NCBI GenBank assembly: GCA_017311185.1
Contig: JAESUZ010003377.1
Span: 186,001 to 250,000 of the forward strand
Source: Proteles cristata cristata
Lineage: Eukaryota; Chordata; Mammalia; Carnivora; Hyaenidae
Reading direction: 5' to 3'
Length of the DNA stretch: 64,000 nt
This document shows, one piece after another, positions 10,379-22,765 of this stretch; positions within the stretch are counted from its first letter, which is position 1; the number at the start of each line of letters is the position of its first letter. A program made the position numbers and the translations under genes. Below the pieces are notes generated by a model. That model was not told the DNA's origin. It did no database searches and saw only the letters and a program-made list of their open reading frames with translations.

Positions 10379-13300
10379 CCTGTCAGTCCACTTCCCATCT
10401 GAAGGCAGCCAGAGATCAGAGAATCAGGCAGTTTTATAAGAGGCCGGGAGCTGGGTGCCTCTGTGGGAGGGGTGGGGCAGAGGGGGAGTGAGAGACCTCC
10501 CCCCGAGTCCAGCTCGGTGGCCCTCGAACGAAGGGCTTCCCTGGGCAGCCTTCCCCTGATTCTGGGCGCCAGGTGAGCACGACGAGACACCGACACTCGG
10601 CAGGGCAGCCGTGCCGGGGCAGCGGCACAGACCCCTGTACTTTGCTCGCGGAGGGTCCCGCAAGGAGAATCAGAAACGCCGACCCCGGCAGTCCGTGCCC
10701 CCCAGGGTGATGGCGCGAGGCTCGCCTGCCCAGGCACCTTCTGCTCCCCAGCAGCCGGGCGGCGGTGTGGAGCGCACAGACTGCCCAGAGCCCTCCGCTG
10801 GGGGACGGGGCAGCTGCGAGGCGAGGGGACAGACGAGCGTCCTCGGCCACCGCTCTCCAGAAGGAAGTGTTAATGGGATAGGAAGGAGGCCGGTAGGAAG
10901 AAGGCAGAAAACGCGTGTTTCCTGCTGGAACGTTCAAAACAGGCTTCAAGAGGGGGTGGCATTCGGCCTTCGCCCAGACAGGGTGGTCGGCCTCCGCGCC
11001 ACGGACCCTCTGGGCTCGGTCCGTCATTGCCCAGGGCCCATTCTGGGTACTGTACGGTTCTGAGCAGCACCCCCAGCCTCGCCCTGCTCAGGCCAGGACA
11101 CCCTCCCCAACCCACGACAGCTAAAACTGTGTGCCAGGAATGCCGATGTCACCGGTGGAAGCCACTGCTCCAAAGGGACAGGCGAGGCATGCACGTGAAA
11201 GGGAAGGGGTGCTTCCTGCGTCTTTCCAGCCTCTCCGTTTATGATTTTATGGATGCAGCCCTTCTCTCTTGCCTCTGCGTATGATATGAAGACGCTCTAG
11301 AGGGTCCCTCTATAAGAAAGCAGCAATTGTTTCCAAATAGAGAGAACAGCAAGAGTTACAGACGAGGCCACCAGGAATCCTCGCTCTGTGAAAGGCAAGT
11401 CCTCGATTACCATTAGTTTAAATCAGTAAGTATCATGGACATGATTGAAAATGCTGGAAAAGAATTTTGCCAAAAATAAGTTACCCGGAATCCAAAGCAT
11501 CGCGTGTTGTTTTCAATCAGAAAACACCCTAAGCATGGTGCAGGACGACGTGGAGCCCTGAGCCGCGTGCGGGGCGGACCGGCCAGCACTGAGCAGGTCT
11601 GGACAGAGCTCGTGAGCGCCTGTGACCTCAGGTAAGCTCGAAGGCCCGCCCTCTGGGGACCTCCCCCAATGAGCCTCTGCGGGACCCGAGCGCAGGGCTG
11701 GTCGAGCCAGCGTACCCCGCCATCTGGAGCTGCCTCGACACCCTGCACCCTCCCTTGGGACTCCTGCACAAGGTCAGGCTGGCATCCTCGGCTTACAGCA
11801 AGCGAGAACTAGAAGAAACCTTCATCCAGCCTATTTCACAGATACAGCAGAGGCCTCCACACAATCTGGTGCAGTGAGCCAAGAGGAAGCACAGAAAACC
11901 AAGCAGAAAGCTCACCCCCACTTCCCTAGGCCAAGGAGAAAAAGTCTTAACTTGAAAAATATGCCCGGAAGAGTCCCTTATGAGTAGCCTCTCTCTCCCC
12001 AAACAAAGGAAAATGTCAGAAATGTCCCCGTGGTCCTTCTTTGCTAAACGCCAGGCAAAGGTGACTTCGGATGAAATTCAGAGCAAACATCAGAAGCGTC
12101 ACTTTGGTGACAGGAATCCACTCCCCACACTCTGTGGTTTGTGTGACAACCACAGCGCCCCCCACTGATGGCCACTCTCGAGGTGCTGGCTGTGGCCAGA
12201 GTGCCCCCCCACCCCCCCCGCCACGATGCTTGGCTCTCCTCTCTGGCCTTTGGCACTCTGGGGACACGCAGCTGAGCCATCAGGAGGATTTCATCACGGC
12301 TAACACACAACTGTGCACCTGTCCCCCGAACAGCTGCAAACAAGCTCTGGAATTTGTGTGGAGAAAGACCAAGGAATTCCTACCGATTACCTAATCCGCC
12401 AGTCTTCAAGTGCACACGGGACCGGGCCTGTGTGGTGGCCTTTTCCTCTACAGGATCCGCCGGAAGAGACTCTTCTAATAATACCGTCTGCACAATCATC
12501 TTCCCACGGACGTTACAATTAAAACACGAGAAGAGTCTGATAGCCTCGCCGGGTGGAAGCAAGTGCCAAGAGCTGTCAAACAGCCACTCCAGTATGTTTT
12601 GACAACTTCTGGACGTTTCCCAAGTTTGTTTTTAGATCCACTTGACCACCCTACCCCACCCCACCCGACCTGCACCCTGCCAAAGATTCGTGAAGTCCAG
12701 GACTTCTACGAAAATAAAAACTACAGGCCACCAATGACACCCTGGGAACTTCTGTCCGGACCATGGCAAAGCTCACGAAAAGCCTATTTGGGCAAAGTTA
12801 TCACTTCTGCATACCTTCTGGGATTTGGCTGTGGAGATTTCTGGAAATCTTTTATCTGTGCCCAGGGGACGTGAAGGTTTGATACATTTCTACATGTGGA
12901 AAACAACATGAGTAAGAAGTGGGTTCAGAGCCCAGACCCCCACCCCCGTCAGCAGTGGGAGACACGTGACCACCCTGCTGCCCTTATTAGCCAAAGTGCC
13001 ACCAGCTCTGCGTTCCCCAGGGCGGAGGAGACACACACCGCCAGCGGCTGGGACCAGCAGCCACCCCCTTGCTGGTTACGATTTGCATAAAAGCTCCTGA
13101 GAACGGGGAGAAGTGGGTCACGGGGCCCAGTTCTGACACAGTAAGATGAAATAAAACATCCGCGCAGCTCATCTGCCTGCCACGCACGCCTCATCAGCAA
13201 CCCGCGGGCACCGAGCAGGGGGGAGGCGCCCCTGCGGCAGGAAGACACTGCTGGGGGGAGGGGGGGGAAGGAGCCACGGCAGCCCCAGAGCCCCCTTCCC

Positions 13301-14836
13301 GCGTCTTGATGTACTTTGTGCTGAGCTCGCCTCCTTGAAAACAATCCCCACCAGCTCCAGAACCTTCCATGAGGGGAGGGGGAGGGCTGGTAGACAAAAC
13401 TGCCGTGGCTGAACAATCCGTGAGGCTCCAACATGTTTCCTGACCCTCCCCCGCAGCACCACCTCTGTCCCTAGGAGAGCGGCCGAGGACGGTGCCGTGG
13501 CTGGTTCGGTACCAACACAGTCCTCAAGTCTGGAGAAGGAGGTTCACGGCCCCTGGTCCATCCAGCTCTGGACACTACTGGCGGCGGAGACCCCGAACTG
13601 TCAAGTCCTATGGCCACCGGACACATTACTAGGTGGCCTGGCAGCGAGCGGAGGCTCATGCCGTGCCCCCGGGTCCCCTTTCTTCCTTGCACTGCCTCGC
13701 AGACACCCCGAAAGAGGTGCCTAGGGAGCCAGGCCACACTGCCTCCTGCACTCAGGTCTTCCCCTTTGCGGTTTCCTAAGGCCTCCTCCCAAGGTCACGC
13801 CCTTGAATCACCCAGGACCCTGCCGGCCCACCATCCCCTCCTGGGCCACGAGCGTCCACGACAGCTGTCTTCTCTCTCACGCTCCTGCTTTAGGAGGCTC
13901 TCCTAACACATCCGTCCTTTCCAATCCTGCAGACCCTCCTCCTCTGCCCCGCCGAGGCCAAGGGCACGTCCATTGTCTAGTGTAGCTACCATTCAGCAGG
14001 TCCCTGCCACCCGAGACCCCCCCAGGGACTCAGGCGGGTCCGTCCAAACTCCAGCCCACCGGACCAGGGCTCCTCAAACCGCGTGTGGGGCAGCAGCACC
14101 CGCATCGCCTAGGACTGCGGCCCCACCCCTACCCCGCACATCTCTGGGAGATCCTTGTGCATGCTCGAGAGTGTGAGCACGGGCCCCACTGCACATGCTC
14201 ACACAGTGGCGGGCGCCGCGGCCCTGGTGCCCCGCGTGCCCACTCCGACGACGCAAGCCTGAAGTCTGCCCTGAAAGCACGGGGTGCCACACCCCCGAGC
14301 TGCCGCCCTCTGGGCCTCCCGGCCACACTCGCCTCTCCCGCTCAGAGCCTGGCAAATGGACCACGTACCATCAACCACGATCACCTCCTCCCCTTCAGCC
14401 AGCACCGGAAATACTCCGTTATCTCCCACTTAATAAAAAACAGAAACAAAAGCCTCCCCTCGCTCTGTGTGCCCTCTGCCCACCCCAAGCGCCTCCCGCC
14501 TCCTGAAGCGAGCACGGTCCTTCCTCCCTCTACCTCCCATCCTCTCCATCCGTCACTGCACTTCCAGAGCGAGCGGAAAGCCAGCCCTTCTGCTGTGATG
14601 GAAGCTGCAGACCACAGTTCCGCTCAGAGACTCCCCGTCACCTGCAGAAGGAAATGTCCACTCCTTAACCAGCACTCCAGGCCCAGGACAGCCCCGGCCA
14701 CCCCTGCTGGGCAGAGGGGCTAAGGGGCTGAGTTCTTAAGCCAGAATGATGCAAGCCCTGTGTGCCTTCGGGAAAGTGACCTGGAGTCTCTGAGCCCAGT
14801 TTCATTTGGCAGGAAGGCCGTGAAGACAGGGTAGCT
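10379..14836. other. GC-moderate unique sequence, no gene recognised
   Basis: About 4.4 kb with many short open frames that overlap on both strands and look like composition artefacts. Homopolymer-rich patches occur at 12200-12225 (C-rich) and 13253-13270 (G-rich). The stretch around 14030-14110 (CTCCTCAAACCGCGTGTGG) vaguely recalls a MER5-type element. Confidence 0.5.
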
Positions 14837-15018
14837 GTGACAAGGACGTGGGTATAGATGTGACAAGGACGTGGGTATAGACGTGACAAGGACGTGGGTA
14901 TAGACGTGACAAGGACGTGGGTATAGACGTGACAAGGACGTGTGTATAGACGTGACAAGGATGTGGGTATAGATGTGACAAGGACGTGGGTATAGACGTG
15001 ACAAGGACGTGGCTATGA
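14837..15018 (+). repeat. 23-bp minisatellite, 8 copies
   Basis: Exact period of 23 bp. Copies begin at 14837, 14860, 14883, 14906, 14929, 14952, 14975 and 14998. Each unit starts GTGACAAGGACGTGGG and ends TATAGAC or TATAGATG. Copies differ by one or two substitutions, and the last copy is degraded (GTGGCTATGA). Confidence 0.97.
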
Positions 15019-17505
15019 AGCATTTGTCCCGGCGCTCAGAACAAACGTGTGCTGCCTGCTGCCTCCAAGGTCCTTCTCTCCTTTCCAGTCCTTTCCAACC
15101 CCTTCCCAGCCCTGACTGCGCCACACCCGGTCTGCCCAGGGTCGTCTGCTGGGCCTGGCAGGGTCAGCCAAGTCCTACTCATCGCTGGAGCCTGGGCCCA
15201 CCCCCACCCCCGCCCCTCGGCACATACCTGGGCCACCCCTTCTCAGTACCAATCCCCTGCTCTGACCTCACACTTGCCCTTTACGTAACCCAACTCCCTC
15301 CCCCCCACCCCCCACCCCGAGAAGGCCAGGGTCCTTGAGACGGGACCAGCGACGGCATCTCTAGACCCCAGGCCTTATCAGTGTTCTGCTTAATAAATGC
15401 TGCCACCGGCGGTTAGCTTTTACCAGTGCAAGTGGCTGGTTCAAGATTAATTCTGGAAGGGAGCACAGTGCCTCGGTCATGTTGCAAGTAATAGCAGAGG
15501 TCGGCTGATGCCCGTTGATGCTGCGACGCCACCTGGCAGCCCCCAACCCCCAGGAGTTTATCTTCCAAGTGTCCAGATGGTGATGGAAAGGCATGGGGGG
15601 GTGGGGGGGTGTGATTCATGTCTTCCCGGGGCCACAAAACCTCTCCACTGATCTTGGGTGACTGCCCCTGAGAACATGTGACCCTCCTTCATTCATGGAC
15701 CTTATGAAGCCATGCCTGGGGTTGGGGAGTTTCCAGAGTGCCTGGGGGAAAGCCTGTCCAGCAGCTGGCCAGAGTTGGGAGGGGGATCTGGAGCATCAAG
15801 GAAGCCCGCCAGGGACGGTCCCCTGGTGGGCAGCTCCTTCCCTGCCCACCGGTCCAGCCTGGGCCATGGTCACTATGCAAAGGAAACAGCCCAGATGAGA
15901 GTGGTCGGCTGGTTGGCCAAGATTCAGTAGCAAGCGCTGCCCGCAGGGCCCTGGGCCTGCACCGAGGTAGAAAGAAATGCAAGCCATCGATCCAGGAGCT
16001 CAGAATCCTCACGAAGAACCAGAACACCTGAAATCACTTAGGTCTATCTACAGAGGGGGCGATGGGTGGTTAACCCAGAGTTAACATGCGAACCTAACGG
16101 CTGGGCCTTGGTACTTTGGAAGTTCTCAAAATAATGGTTTTCATTTTTCAAATGGCACATTCCGGAAAGCTGTCGGGAGCTGCAAGGGGACCCTGCGCAG
16201 AGGACTGCACGCTAAGAGGCCCCCACAAAGGGCCGGCTGCATGTGTGTGAGTACGCAAACACACCCCCACTATACCCTGTCAAAGAATTTCCAGAGAAGC
16301 ATCAGAGGGCACTGGGCATTTCTGGGCATGAAAAAGTGACTCTGTAGCAAAGGACATTCACGCAAAAGGACTTCTTCTCTGGAAGGACCCTCCAGGGAAT
16401 GGGGGGTTCAAGTACAAGGAAATGTACCACTCGAGATGGCCATTCGCCCAAGTGTGCTAGGGAGGCTCCCCACACCTCACACCGTGGCACTGGCACATGC
16501 CCGCATTCACAGGGTGCCATCCATGCCAAGGCAAGGGGGTAACACGGGGCCTCCGGCCGCTCACACCGCCTCCACACCACGCAGGTGGCGGGGTCCACAC
16601 TCTGCCAGCCTGGCCAGAGGCACCCGCGTCCCTGAGAAACAGGGCCCAGCAGGAGTGTGACCACGCTCTGCGAGCTGTGGGTACGGCACGCCTTTGGGGC
16701 ACCTCCTGGCTTCCAGGGGAGATATAAAAAAAAGTATTTTACATAGACTGAAGGTTCCCAGGCCCAAAAGAGCCTGTATGGATGGGGTTACCACCTACCA
16801 GAAAGGCTCAGCCTGGGCTTAAAAGGCCCTGGGCATCCACAGGCCCACCGCCAACCCACACCTGACACTCCTGCCTAGACCGCCCAGGAGCCTGTACACC
16901 CCGCCTGACCCACCCTGTGCAGCCCAGGACCCCTCTATGGGCCACAAGCCTCAGCCCCACCACCTCTCAGCTGCCCCTTCCAATCCTGGACAAGGTCAAG
17001 GCCTGCGGAGGGCATGCCAAGGCCAGGGCCAGCTGGAGGCACTTGAGAGAGATTAACCCGTGAATTCAGTTTATTCCCCGCAATGCTCCTGTGACAGAAG
17101 GACTATCATCATCCCTCTTCTACACACAGAGAAAGTTGTAGTCACCGGTGGGAAAGGGGGCCCTGGTCCTCAGGGTTAAGGGGTAGAGCTGGACCAGAGC
17201 CCAGCATGGGCCCCCAGACTCGCAGAAAAAGTACCAACTCCACCCAAGAAGGCAGGCTGACGCCTGCCCCCCACCCCGTGTGGCCCTGCCTCTAGGGAGA
17301 GCCCAGAGGGGCTCCGGATGTGCAAAGGGAGGCTGCAAAGGGAGTCAGGGTGCCACCGATAAAACCATGAAAGGGCTTTGCTGGAGGAGGTCCTTCCTCT
17401 GCTGGGCAGGTGAGGGTGGGCAGGAGGGGGAGAAAGGGGAGGGGAAAGGAAGACAGCAAAATGGAAAAGACTTTGGGAGCAGGCAGGCAGAAACGGTGGT
17501 TAAAA
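15019..17505. other. No gene recognised
   Basis: C-rich tracts at 15300-15320 and a G-rich run at 15594-15611. CTATCATCATCCCTCTTCTACACACAGAG at 17102-17130 faintly resembles a MIR segment. No exon could be supported. Confidence 0.45.
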
Positions 17506-17534
17506 TACACACACACGCGCGTGCGCACGCGCGC
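17506..17534. repeat. 29-bp perfect alternating purine-pyrimidine tract
   Basis: A (CA)n run passing into (CG)n: TACACACACACGCGCG followed by TGCGCACGCGCGC, with no break in alternation. The sequence type is prone to the Z-DNA form. Confidence 0.9.
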
Positions 17535-18149
17535 CCCTCGCCCTACTTCCCAGGGATGGGACACTGAAAACACTGAAAACACAAGGCAGACTGGGCCCCT
17601 TTTCAAACTCGAATCTCCAGGACACCTACCAGTCCAGAGATTATCCCCAAATCCCACCCTGCTTTCCTTCTAGAGTTCCTGGGAAGACTGAGTAAACCCT
17701 CTGCACCCCCACCCCACGCCCTGCACGGGCTTCAAGCTGGCTTCTGCTTCCCCTCAAGACCCCAGGGCGGTCCTCACAGGAAAATCAAAGTGGCTCCAAT
17801 TCCTTAAATCCACTGCCCAGCCTGTCTGCTGGCCCCACCTCTCTCTGCCTGAGATCCCGACCCAGTGCCTCTCACTCCTCCCCCTCTCGCCCCTGACCTT
17901 GACCCTGGAAGGCCACAGGAAAGTCTGCCAATCGTGGGGGACCTCCCTTCCCTAAAGCGGAAATACTCACTTATAAATAAGCCATAAATTCTTACCATCA
18001 GACACATTCCGGATATAATGAGATCAGTACAAAGGCCTGGGCGTTTGGAAAACTGAGGGCCTCGCAGAAGACAATGCAGACCTGCTGCCTATCGAGTCCG
18101 TCCCCGCCACGGGAGCGTTAGCAGTGTTATTTCCAAAGCAAAATGTCCT
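17535..18149. other. No gene recognised
   Basis: Ordinary unique sequence between the alternating tract and the next SINE. Confidence 0.5.
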
Positions 18150-18360
18150 GGGGCGCCTGGGGGTCTCAGTCACTTGAGCATCTGACTTCCCCTCAGGTCA
18201 TGATCTCCTGGTTCAGGGGTTCAAGCCCCGCATTAGGCTCTGTGCTGACAGCTCAGAGCCCGGAACCTGCTTTGGATTCTGTGTCTCCCTCTCTCTGCCC
18301 CTCTCTCCCTCCCTCCCTCTCTCTTTCTCTCTCTCAAAAATAAACAAACATTAAAAAAAA
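18150..18360 (+). mobile_element. Felid SINE
   Basis: GGGGCGCCTGGGGGTCTCAG head, GGCTCTGTGCTGACAGCTC core, CCCTCCCTCCCTCTCTC body and an AAACAAACATTAAAAAAAA tail. No clean duplication was found. Confidence 0.93.
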
Positions 18361-18554
18361 TGTTTAAAGCAAAAACCTCATTTCTAGTAACAAAGACATT
18401 CTGCTAATAGAAAAGATGCGCACAAAGGAGCCAAAACACTTTACAATCGGGGTAAAAGTATGAAGGAAAAATTTCCATAGATGTTTCACTGGCCGCCAAG
18501 GTTTTCATGACTTTGACTATCAAGACACATTTTTCAAAGCTCATAGTCTCCTCT

Positions 18555-19132
18555 GGCTGCTATAACAGGGTGAGACAGACTGCGCGGGGGGTTAAGCAAC
18601 AGGAGTTAATTTCCTCCAAGTTCAGGGTGTCAGCAGTGTCCATCTCTTCTGAGGCCTCTCTCTGGCTGGTAGAGGCGCCCCCACTGTGTCCTCACATGGT
18701 GGTGCCTCTGCCTGCCTGTGTCCTCTCTCCTCTTAGAAGGCCGCCAGTCACAGATTAGGGTCCGTCCTGGTGACTTCATTTTAACTTAATGACTTCCTTA
18801 AAGACCCTTCTTCAGGGGCGCCTGGGGGGCTCAGGCAGTTAAGCATCCCACTTGGGCTCGGGTCCTGATCTCACAGCTGTGAGTCTGAGCCCCGCGTCGG
18901 GCTCTGTGCTGACAGCTCGGAGCCTGGAGCTGCTTCGTATTCGGTGTCTCCCTCTCTCTGCCCCTCCCTGACTCGGGTTCTCTCTCTCTCTCTCAAAAAT
19001 AAACAACATTTACAAAAATTAAAGACCCTTCTCCAAATAGTTCTATTCTGACATAGCGAGAGGCTGGGGGGGAGGGGGTTGAGCCTCAACATACGAATTC
19101 GGGGAGAGCACAGCTCAGCTCCTGACAGTAAC
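18555..19132 (-). mobile_element. MLT1-type LTR remnant (ERVL-MaLR), split by a SINE
   Basis: Reverse-orientation copy of an old non-coding MaLR-type LTR: GGCTGCTATAACAGGGTGAG, then TGTCCTCACATGGTGG, AACTTAATGACTTCC and, beyond the inserted SINE (18812-19018), CAACATACGAATTCGGGGAG and CTCCTGACAGTAACA. Assignment rests on recalled consensus features. Confidence 0.65.
18812..19018 (+). mobile_element. Felid SINE inserted in an MLT1 remnant, 14-bp TSD
   Basis: Perfect duplication TTAAAGACCCTTCT at 18798-18811 and 19019-19032. The flanking LTR sequence reads through correctly once the SINE and one duplicate are removed. Confidence 0.95.
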
Positions 19133-19655
19133 AATCCTTAACGTAAGGGGAGCATTTGCTGTGTAACATTTGGATTTACCAAAGGCATTGCTTTTTCCCA
19201 GTAAAATCTCAAAGCAACCCCACCATAAACAGGCCGTGCAAGGCACAGCTAGCTCCCGGGCTGCCCGGTGCCCCCACGGGAATCACAGTTACCAGTCGGG
19301 CAGGAAGCCCAGCCTCCCTGCAGGATGACGGAGCGCGGCCCTCCCGGCCTGGAAGCTGCAGGGACCCGACGCCCAGTCCCCTGCCACTCTGCCACTCTGC
19401 CGCAGAGACCGGGGATGGGGCAGGGGCCATCAGTTTGGATCTCTGCCCTTGGCTAGAATCCTTTCCTGGGTTCCTCTAACACCAAGCACAGGTCACTCAC
19501 AGATTAAACAAAAACCACGTACACACACAGTCAGCAATGTCCACTGAAGGCCCCAGCACAAAGCTGAATGGAATTTTCCTGCATCTTTTACACCCTTTTG
19601 TTAAGCTGCATTATTAACATGTACAAATCAAGATTTCAGGCTTCAAGCTCTTGGC
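19133..19655. other. No gene recognised
   Basis: Unique sequence ending in a (CT)n run at about 19656-19684 next to the following SINE. Confidence 0.5.
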
Positions 19656-19657
19656 AT

Positions 19658-19688
<31 letters not shown>

Positions 19689-19695
19689 ATTTGTT

Positions 19696-19904
19696 GGGGG
19701 TGCCTGGGTGGCTCAGTCGGTGAAGCATCCGACTTCGGCTCAGGTCATGATCTTGCAGTTTATGGGTTCGAGCCCCATGTCAGGTTCCGTGCTGACAGCT
19801 CAGAGCCTGGAGCTGCTTCGGATTCTGTGTCTCCCTCTCGCTCTCTGCCCCTCCCCCACTCGTGCTCTGTCTCTGTCTCAAAAATAAACTATAAAAAAAA
19901 TAAA
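19696..19904 (+). mobile_element. Felid SINE with 11-bp TSD
   Basis: Head GGGGGTGCCTGGGTGGCTCA and tail AAAAATAAACTATAAAAAAA. Duplication GTTTATTTGTT at 19685-19695 and 19905-19915. The target is itself the T-rich end of an opposite-strand SINE. Confidence 0.93.
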
Positions 19905-20050
19905 GTTTATTTGTTTTCAGAGAGACAGAGAGAGTGTGAGCAGGGGAGGAGCAGGGAGACAGGGAGAGGGAGAATCCCAAGCAGGCTGGAGCCTCACCTG
20001 AGCCGAAATCAAGAGTTAGAAACATAATCGACTGAGCCACCAGCAGCGCC
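19905..20050 (-). mobile_element. Internally deleted CAN-type SINE
   Basis: GTTTATTTGTTTTCAGAGAG, then GAGCAGGGGAGGAGC, AATCCCAAGCAGGCTGGAGC and CGACTGAGCCACC. The segment between the core and the A/B-box region is missing, so the copy is only about 145 bp. Confidence 0.8.
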
Positions 20051-20273
20051 ATTTTTGTTTTCATGTAGCTCTAAGAACAAGGATACAACGACTATCTCAT
20101 GAAGAAGGCGTGTCCTTCGGACCCGAATATCGGCCTCCAGGGTGGACATCAGGCCCCACAATAAACGAAAGCAACGTGCTCATTGGCCAATGATCGGCGA
20201 TCAGTGGCAGGGCAGCCGCCCAGGCTAGTGAAAGCAGGGTCTGAACTCTTGGCTTGGGTCTTATGGAAGTCTT

Positions 20274-20548
20274 TTTTTTTTTTTTTTTTAAAGAATTTGT
20301 GTATTTTTTTTTCAATTTTGTAACGTTTATTAATTATCTTTGAGAGACAGAGAGACACAGCACGAGCAGGGGAGGAGCAGAGAGAGAGAGGTGGGGGGAG
20401 ACACAGAATCCAAAGCAAGGCTCCGGGCTCTGAGCCGGGCTCTGAGCGTCAGCACAGAACCCAACGTGGGGCTCAGACTCATGAACCATGCAATCATGAC
20501 CTGAGCAGAAGTCGGATGCTTCACCGACCGAGCACCCCAGGTGCCCCA
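20274..20548 (-). mobile_element. CAN-type SINE with imperfect 18-bp TSD
   Basis: Double poly-T tail, GAGAGACAGAGAGACACAGC body and head ending CCGAGCACCCCAGGTGCCCC. A short internal duplication (CCGGGCTCTGAGC) enlarges the core. The flanks GGGTCTTATGGAAGTCTT (20256-20273) and GGGTCTTACTGGAGTCTT (20549-20566) match at 15 of 18 positions, suggesting an older insertion. Confidence 0.9.
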
Positions 20549-20566
20549 GGGTCTTACTGGAGTCTT

Positions 20567-22702
20567 AAAGGACGACCTGTACATCTTTGCAGGGAAGGAA
20601 AAGACATGCCAGCCACTGCCTTCCTGAGACGCGATGCCCGGCCAAGTCTGTGCGGCTCCGCCAGCCCCTTCCTGGAAGTATGGAAGCTCCAACTGCCTCG
20701 TCTCAGGCAGCATGGGCCCCTCCCTCTTCCTCACAGGTCCAGATCAAAGACCAGGACCTTCTTCCAACAGAGATTCCCCCAGGGCATGCACGACAGAGCC
20801 TCCCTGGGGATGGAATAAAAGGAACTTGTAAATCTCCAGTGACCAAATTCAAGCATGAATTAATCACACTTTCTGAACTGTACTAAGTATATAAGACACT
20901 ACAGCTTCCTTCCCCACAGAGGAAGGAGCCCTGCTCCACGGAGGCCCTCTGCTCTTCTCAAATGCAGCTGCCTTGCTGGGGACACATTCGCCCGCAGCCT
21001 GGCCGGAGACACGTTCTGATTGTTCCCGGGCCGTCAGGTAAGCAGCAGCCAGCACTGTTCCGTTACCAGTCCGTCGGCTTTCCCTTTGGAAACTGAGAGT
21101 CGGGGGGTATGTCAGCAGTGAAATAAAGGGAAGCGGACACAAATCACGCACAGTCTATCCCATCAAGGCTGGGGGTGCTGGGCCGTGCAGCTCTAGGATG
21201 CTGGGACTCCCAAAGAGACCCCCGGGCACCGTTAGGATTACCATTCCTAGAAACAGATTCCAGACGCCTCACTTTCCAGCCCTATATCTGTCACGGCTTC
21301 CCACCCACCCGGGTTGTTAATACGCAGCAGGAAGAGAGCGGATACAGCGACAGCCACGGACGGCCTCCCTGGGGAATAAAGTGCTTTAGGGAACAAAAAC
21401 GGAGGCAGTGACCCTTCTTCTACCTTTCAGCTTCTGTACACCTAATTAATTCCATGTTCTCGGTTCCGGCATGAATACATTTTCAAAGCATATGTCTGCT
21501 TTTAAATCTACGCTGACCTTGTGTGGAAGGCACAAATGCTTCTTTTAACACAGAACTAAAAATAAATAAATGAATAAATAACCAAAAAGCGGGATCACTC
21601 TGGGTGCAGTAATTAATATTCCTTATTCATGAAATTGCTTTGTTTGAAATTACAGGATTCAATCAGAAAGTCATTCTCTTCGCCAGTCTGCTGGGCTTCC
21701 GATATGAATGCAAATCACGGTGCAAGACACAACGTAAGGATTGAAAGTGCACTGCCTACTCCTTCTAAATGTTTAAATTTGCTCCCCTTATAGCCATGAG
21801 AAGCAGCTCAGAGACTCTGACAGCATATGTTGGATATTTTTATTCTGATTTTCTTGAGACCACGTGCCTCCACGGAAATACAGCAGACCAACGAGGGCGA
21901 CTTTTCAGGGGAAATTATCATCAAGTGCCGTTGTGTGGGAAGGAAGGAGAAGACAAGGTCCGCAGGAAGCCCTGTGGGTTAAGACTGGACCCTGCCGACT
22001 CCAGGACTGGCCGCGGGCCCTCCTGACTACCGGTTTCCAGCTCATGTCACTTGTCATGTGTCACTGTCCCGAGATCACTTCATCTCCACTAAGCCCGCGC
22101 AGGGAGGTCTGAAGATGGCCCTCAGCTGGGTGAAGCCCTCTGGACTCTGCTCTCCACGGCAGGACCATGCTGAACCCAGGGGTATTTTTCTGCTCCTCAA
22201 ACAATCAGCGGAGTACGTGATGATGTGGTTTACTGTGACCCTTTCCAATCCGTCATGTACGAAAATACTCAATTGGAAAATCTGTTTCCTTCATCTGAGC
22301 ATCGCAGCTACACGGTTAAGCAACCCCAGCTGTCCAGGAAATACCACCGCAATGATCGCATTATTGGGCAGAGAAGAATCAATTGGGGTTGCTGTCAACC
22401 ATTTCACATGCTACACAGAGAGGCCCAGGGAAAAAGGAGCCCAAATGACACTAAATAGACGTTATGCATAAAATTCCTCCTCTGTGCCTAGCGCTTCCTC
22501 AAGTCCAGACCGAATGCGCAGCGAGAGCACTCGTCATCATCTCCTCCCAAGAACTCCGGACACTTCTTCTCTTCTGGTTCTTTGTATTTTCTAAAACTGG
22601 GTTGTATTGTCTTTTAACAGAAAGGTTATTTTTAATGTTTAAACTTGGATTTAGACTGGCTTTTCAACAGTTTTGTTTATGCTCTGAACAAAATCTAAAT
22701 GA
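20567..22702. other. No gene; AT-rich candidate regulatory patch near 21430-21690
   Basis: No exon recognised. The part at 21437-21690 is AT-rich and holds CACCTAATTAATTCC, GCAGTAATTAATATTCC and TTATTCATGAAATTGC, a density of homeodomain-type cores unlike the surroundings. Confidence 0.45.
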
Positions 22703-22725
22703 TTTTTTTAAGTGTATTTGTTTTT

Positions 22726-22765
<40 letters not shown>

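Noticed and set aside
14837..15018. CRISPR-like spaced repeat
   Set aside because: The units are contiguous 23-bp repeats with no unique spacers, in a mammalian genome.
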